Shown: piece by piece, positions 62,570-64,000 of the stretch | Position numbering within the stretch: position 1 is the first letter of the stretch | Layout: each line of letters starts with the position of its first letter | Assembly: GCA_004369085.1 (NCBI GenBank) | Contig: ML210146.1 | Coordinates: forward strand, 310,001-374,000 | From: Coprinopsis marcescibilis | Lineage: Eukaryota; Basidiomycota; Agaricomycetes; Agaricales; Psathyrellaceae | Length of the DNA: 64,000 nucleotides | Direction of reading: 5' to 3' | Translations under genes and position numbers: made by a program | The notes under the pieces: generated by a model | The model's input: the letters and a program-made list of their open reading frames with translations, nothing else | Told to the model about the DNA's origin: nothing | Database searches by the model: none

Positions 62570-63734
62570 CTAGATCTTCTTCAACTACAAGGCAAGTCAG
62601 TTGTCATGGTCGCACATATAATTGTGTATCGACATACTCTTTCGGTATTCCTGTCGATCTTGAAGTTGAGGTTGTCAGTCTTGTCAGAGATTCTAGTGAT
62701 ACGACTGTTCTGGGCGTCGAGCTCTTGGTTCATGGCCTTTGCCGTAACGTTGAGGCTCTTGGTGAGGCGGCTGATCTCATCGAGATTCCCATCCATCTCG
62801 TCCTCGAGTTCATCGTCTGACGCAGTCGCATCGAACTGGAAACGCTTTCGACCCTCTTTGTTGCTTGAACCCTGGGCCCTTCTCCCACCAAGGAGTTCGT
62901 CCTCGTCGGCTTGACCGTATGTCGTAGCTCTGCCGATGCGCTGCTGCGTTTCGCGCACATCAAGCATAGCCTTCTCTCGTGCATCCCGCTCGTCTTCATA
63001 CCGCTCTTCAATCTTCTGCTGCTGTGCCATGCGCTGTTTATCTTTGTTCCATGATACAACAGGACGGAAGATGGATCGATTGAGTTGCTTGAGCTCGCCA
63101 GTCTTGTCCTCTGCACGGAGAGAGTAACCCTTGGAAACGTCAAGATGGCGCTCAGTGCTTGCGAGTTTCTCTGCAAAGAATAAGGGGAAGCTCCAACGAT
63201 CAAGAACGATTCTGCTTTACCGGACTGGTCGCCCAATCGAACCAGGGTGTTGCGGGCAGTTTCTTCAGCCTCTCTGGCCATCTGGAGTGCGTTTCGAGTG
63301 GATGCAACGCTCTCCTGCTTGACATATCGGGTTTGCTTCTTGATTCCCTCGACATCATCGTCTGTCTCCTGCCCAGGTTCCCTCTGGGGAACATTCCCGC
63401 CGTCGAAGAACCTGCCTGAGCCTGACTTGGAAGCATCATAGCCGGAGAAGAGTTCGTTGCGATCCTGATCTACCTGGCGTCCACCGTCGCCTCGAGAATA
63501 GGCATCGCCGACGTGCCTATTTCTGTTATACTTGTCGTAGGATGGCGCATTATTAATATCAGGAGGGGGCCCTCTTCCAGTGGACGCAGAGTAGGCTACG
63601 CTGTCAAAGGCTCCAGCATCGCGGCTGGGAACATAGGTTTGGGGTGTGTATCGTGACGCTGCCGGCAGAGATGACGGTGGAGGGGGCCCAGCAACTGGAG
63701 GGATAGAAGACTCTTTCTTCTTGAACCAGTTCAT
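62570..63734 (-). CDS. SEC9: Plasma-membrane t-SNARE, SNAP-25/Sec9 family
   Basis: Contributes two of the four helices to the exocytic SNARE complex. A Pro/Gly-rich disordered N-terminus (MNWFKKKESSIPPVAGPPPP) is followed by the Qb helix (REAEETARNTLVRLGDQSEK, with the central Gln). A linker with LNRSIFRPVVSWNKDKQR leads to the Qc helix (NQELDAQNSRITRISDKTDN, again with the central Gln). Intron 1 (about 63181-63226) splits Qb after DQS. A last intron near 62582-62632 leads to the final LKKI and TAG. About 345-350 residues, shorter than yeast Sec9. Confidence 0.93.
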
Positions 63735-64000
63735 GCCTTGCAATTGGATTGGATGGAGGTCGGGAGAAAGTCTACTGCAGTCACAGCTTTCCGCCTTGCG
63801 CCTGTTGTCAGCTTAAATAGGTCCACGTGCCGATCAAAAGGCACCGCAAAAGCTATGTCCGTTAACAAGGTCAATGACCATTCCTTACCATTCCCCAGTC
63901 ATTTTACCCCAGAAACCTTGCAGAAATGGGATAATATGGTGTATTATATGAAAATCAATGTATGTTATGATGACTTGTGTCGCTTCTTCGTTTTCAAGTC
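63735..64000. promoter_or_regulatory. SEC9 upstream region at the window end
   Basis: No coding frame supported. A CACGTG E-box lies at 63824-63829, about 90 bp upstream of the SEC9 start codon. Confidence 0.4.

Overview
The window is nuclear DNA from a filamentous fungus, most likely a mushroom-type basidiomycete (Agaricomycetes). Genes are dense (about 30 in 64 kb), lie on both strands, and are cut into many exons by introns of roughly 45-70 nt with GT-AG ends and CTAAC-like branch sites. All recognisable products are eukaryotic housekeeping or fungal membrane and secreted proteins. I saw no prokaryotic operon, transposon, CRISPR array, rRNA or tRNA gene. Exon boundaries were read by eye from protein continuity and splice sites, so CDS coordinates give start codon to stop codon including introns.

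Layout. 1-13.5 kb: tail of an ELO fatty-acid elongase (+), a PH-C2-RasGAP protein (+), AP-2 alpha adaptin (-), a small secreted protein (-), the PP2A scaffold subunit (-) and a glucose-6-phosphate 1-epimerase (+). 13.7-26.8 kb: REV3, the catalytic subunit of DNA polymerase zeta (+), an AGTRAP-like membrane protein (-), diphthine methylesterase DPH7 (+), a TMEM135-like membrane protein (-), a dysferlin-domain peroxin-like protein (-) and the Fe-S co-chaperone JAC1/HSCB (+). 27-37 kb: a DExH RNA helicase (+), ribosomal protein eS24 (+), the dynactin actin-related protein ARP1 (-), an unrecognised cysteine-rich membrane protein (+), a small p97-interacting (SVIP-like) protein (+) and GPI2/PIG-C (+). 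37-51.5 kb: a bZIP factor (-), APC4 (-), the ribosome-biogenesis helicase DRS1 (+), a RasGEF carrying a GTPase-like domain (-), a SurE-family phosphatase (+) and ribosomal protein eL15 (-). 52-64 kb: an MFSD1-like transporter (-), a four-helix membrane protein (-), MYG1 (-), a putative GPI-anchored protein (-), an unrecognised acidic protein (+), a barwin-like secreted protein (-), an SRA-YDG protein (-) and the t-SNARE SEC9 (-).

The genes do not form one pathway. Shared themes are Ras signalling (a GAP and a GEF), vesicle traffic (AP-2, SEC9, ARP1) and ribosome production and translation (eS24, eL15, DRS1, DPH7). Many neighbours are head to head with 50-310 bp between start codons, so they probably share promoter regions. 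I found no convincing new multi-gene system. The best leads are single genes: a bZIP gene with a frame-preserving, stop-free intron inside its leucine zipper; a RasGEF fused to a degenerate GTPase domain; an SRA-YDG protein with an altered finger loop; and several very small exons.
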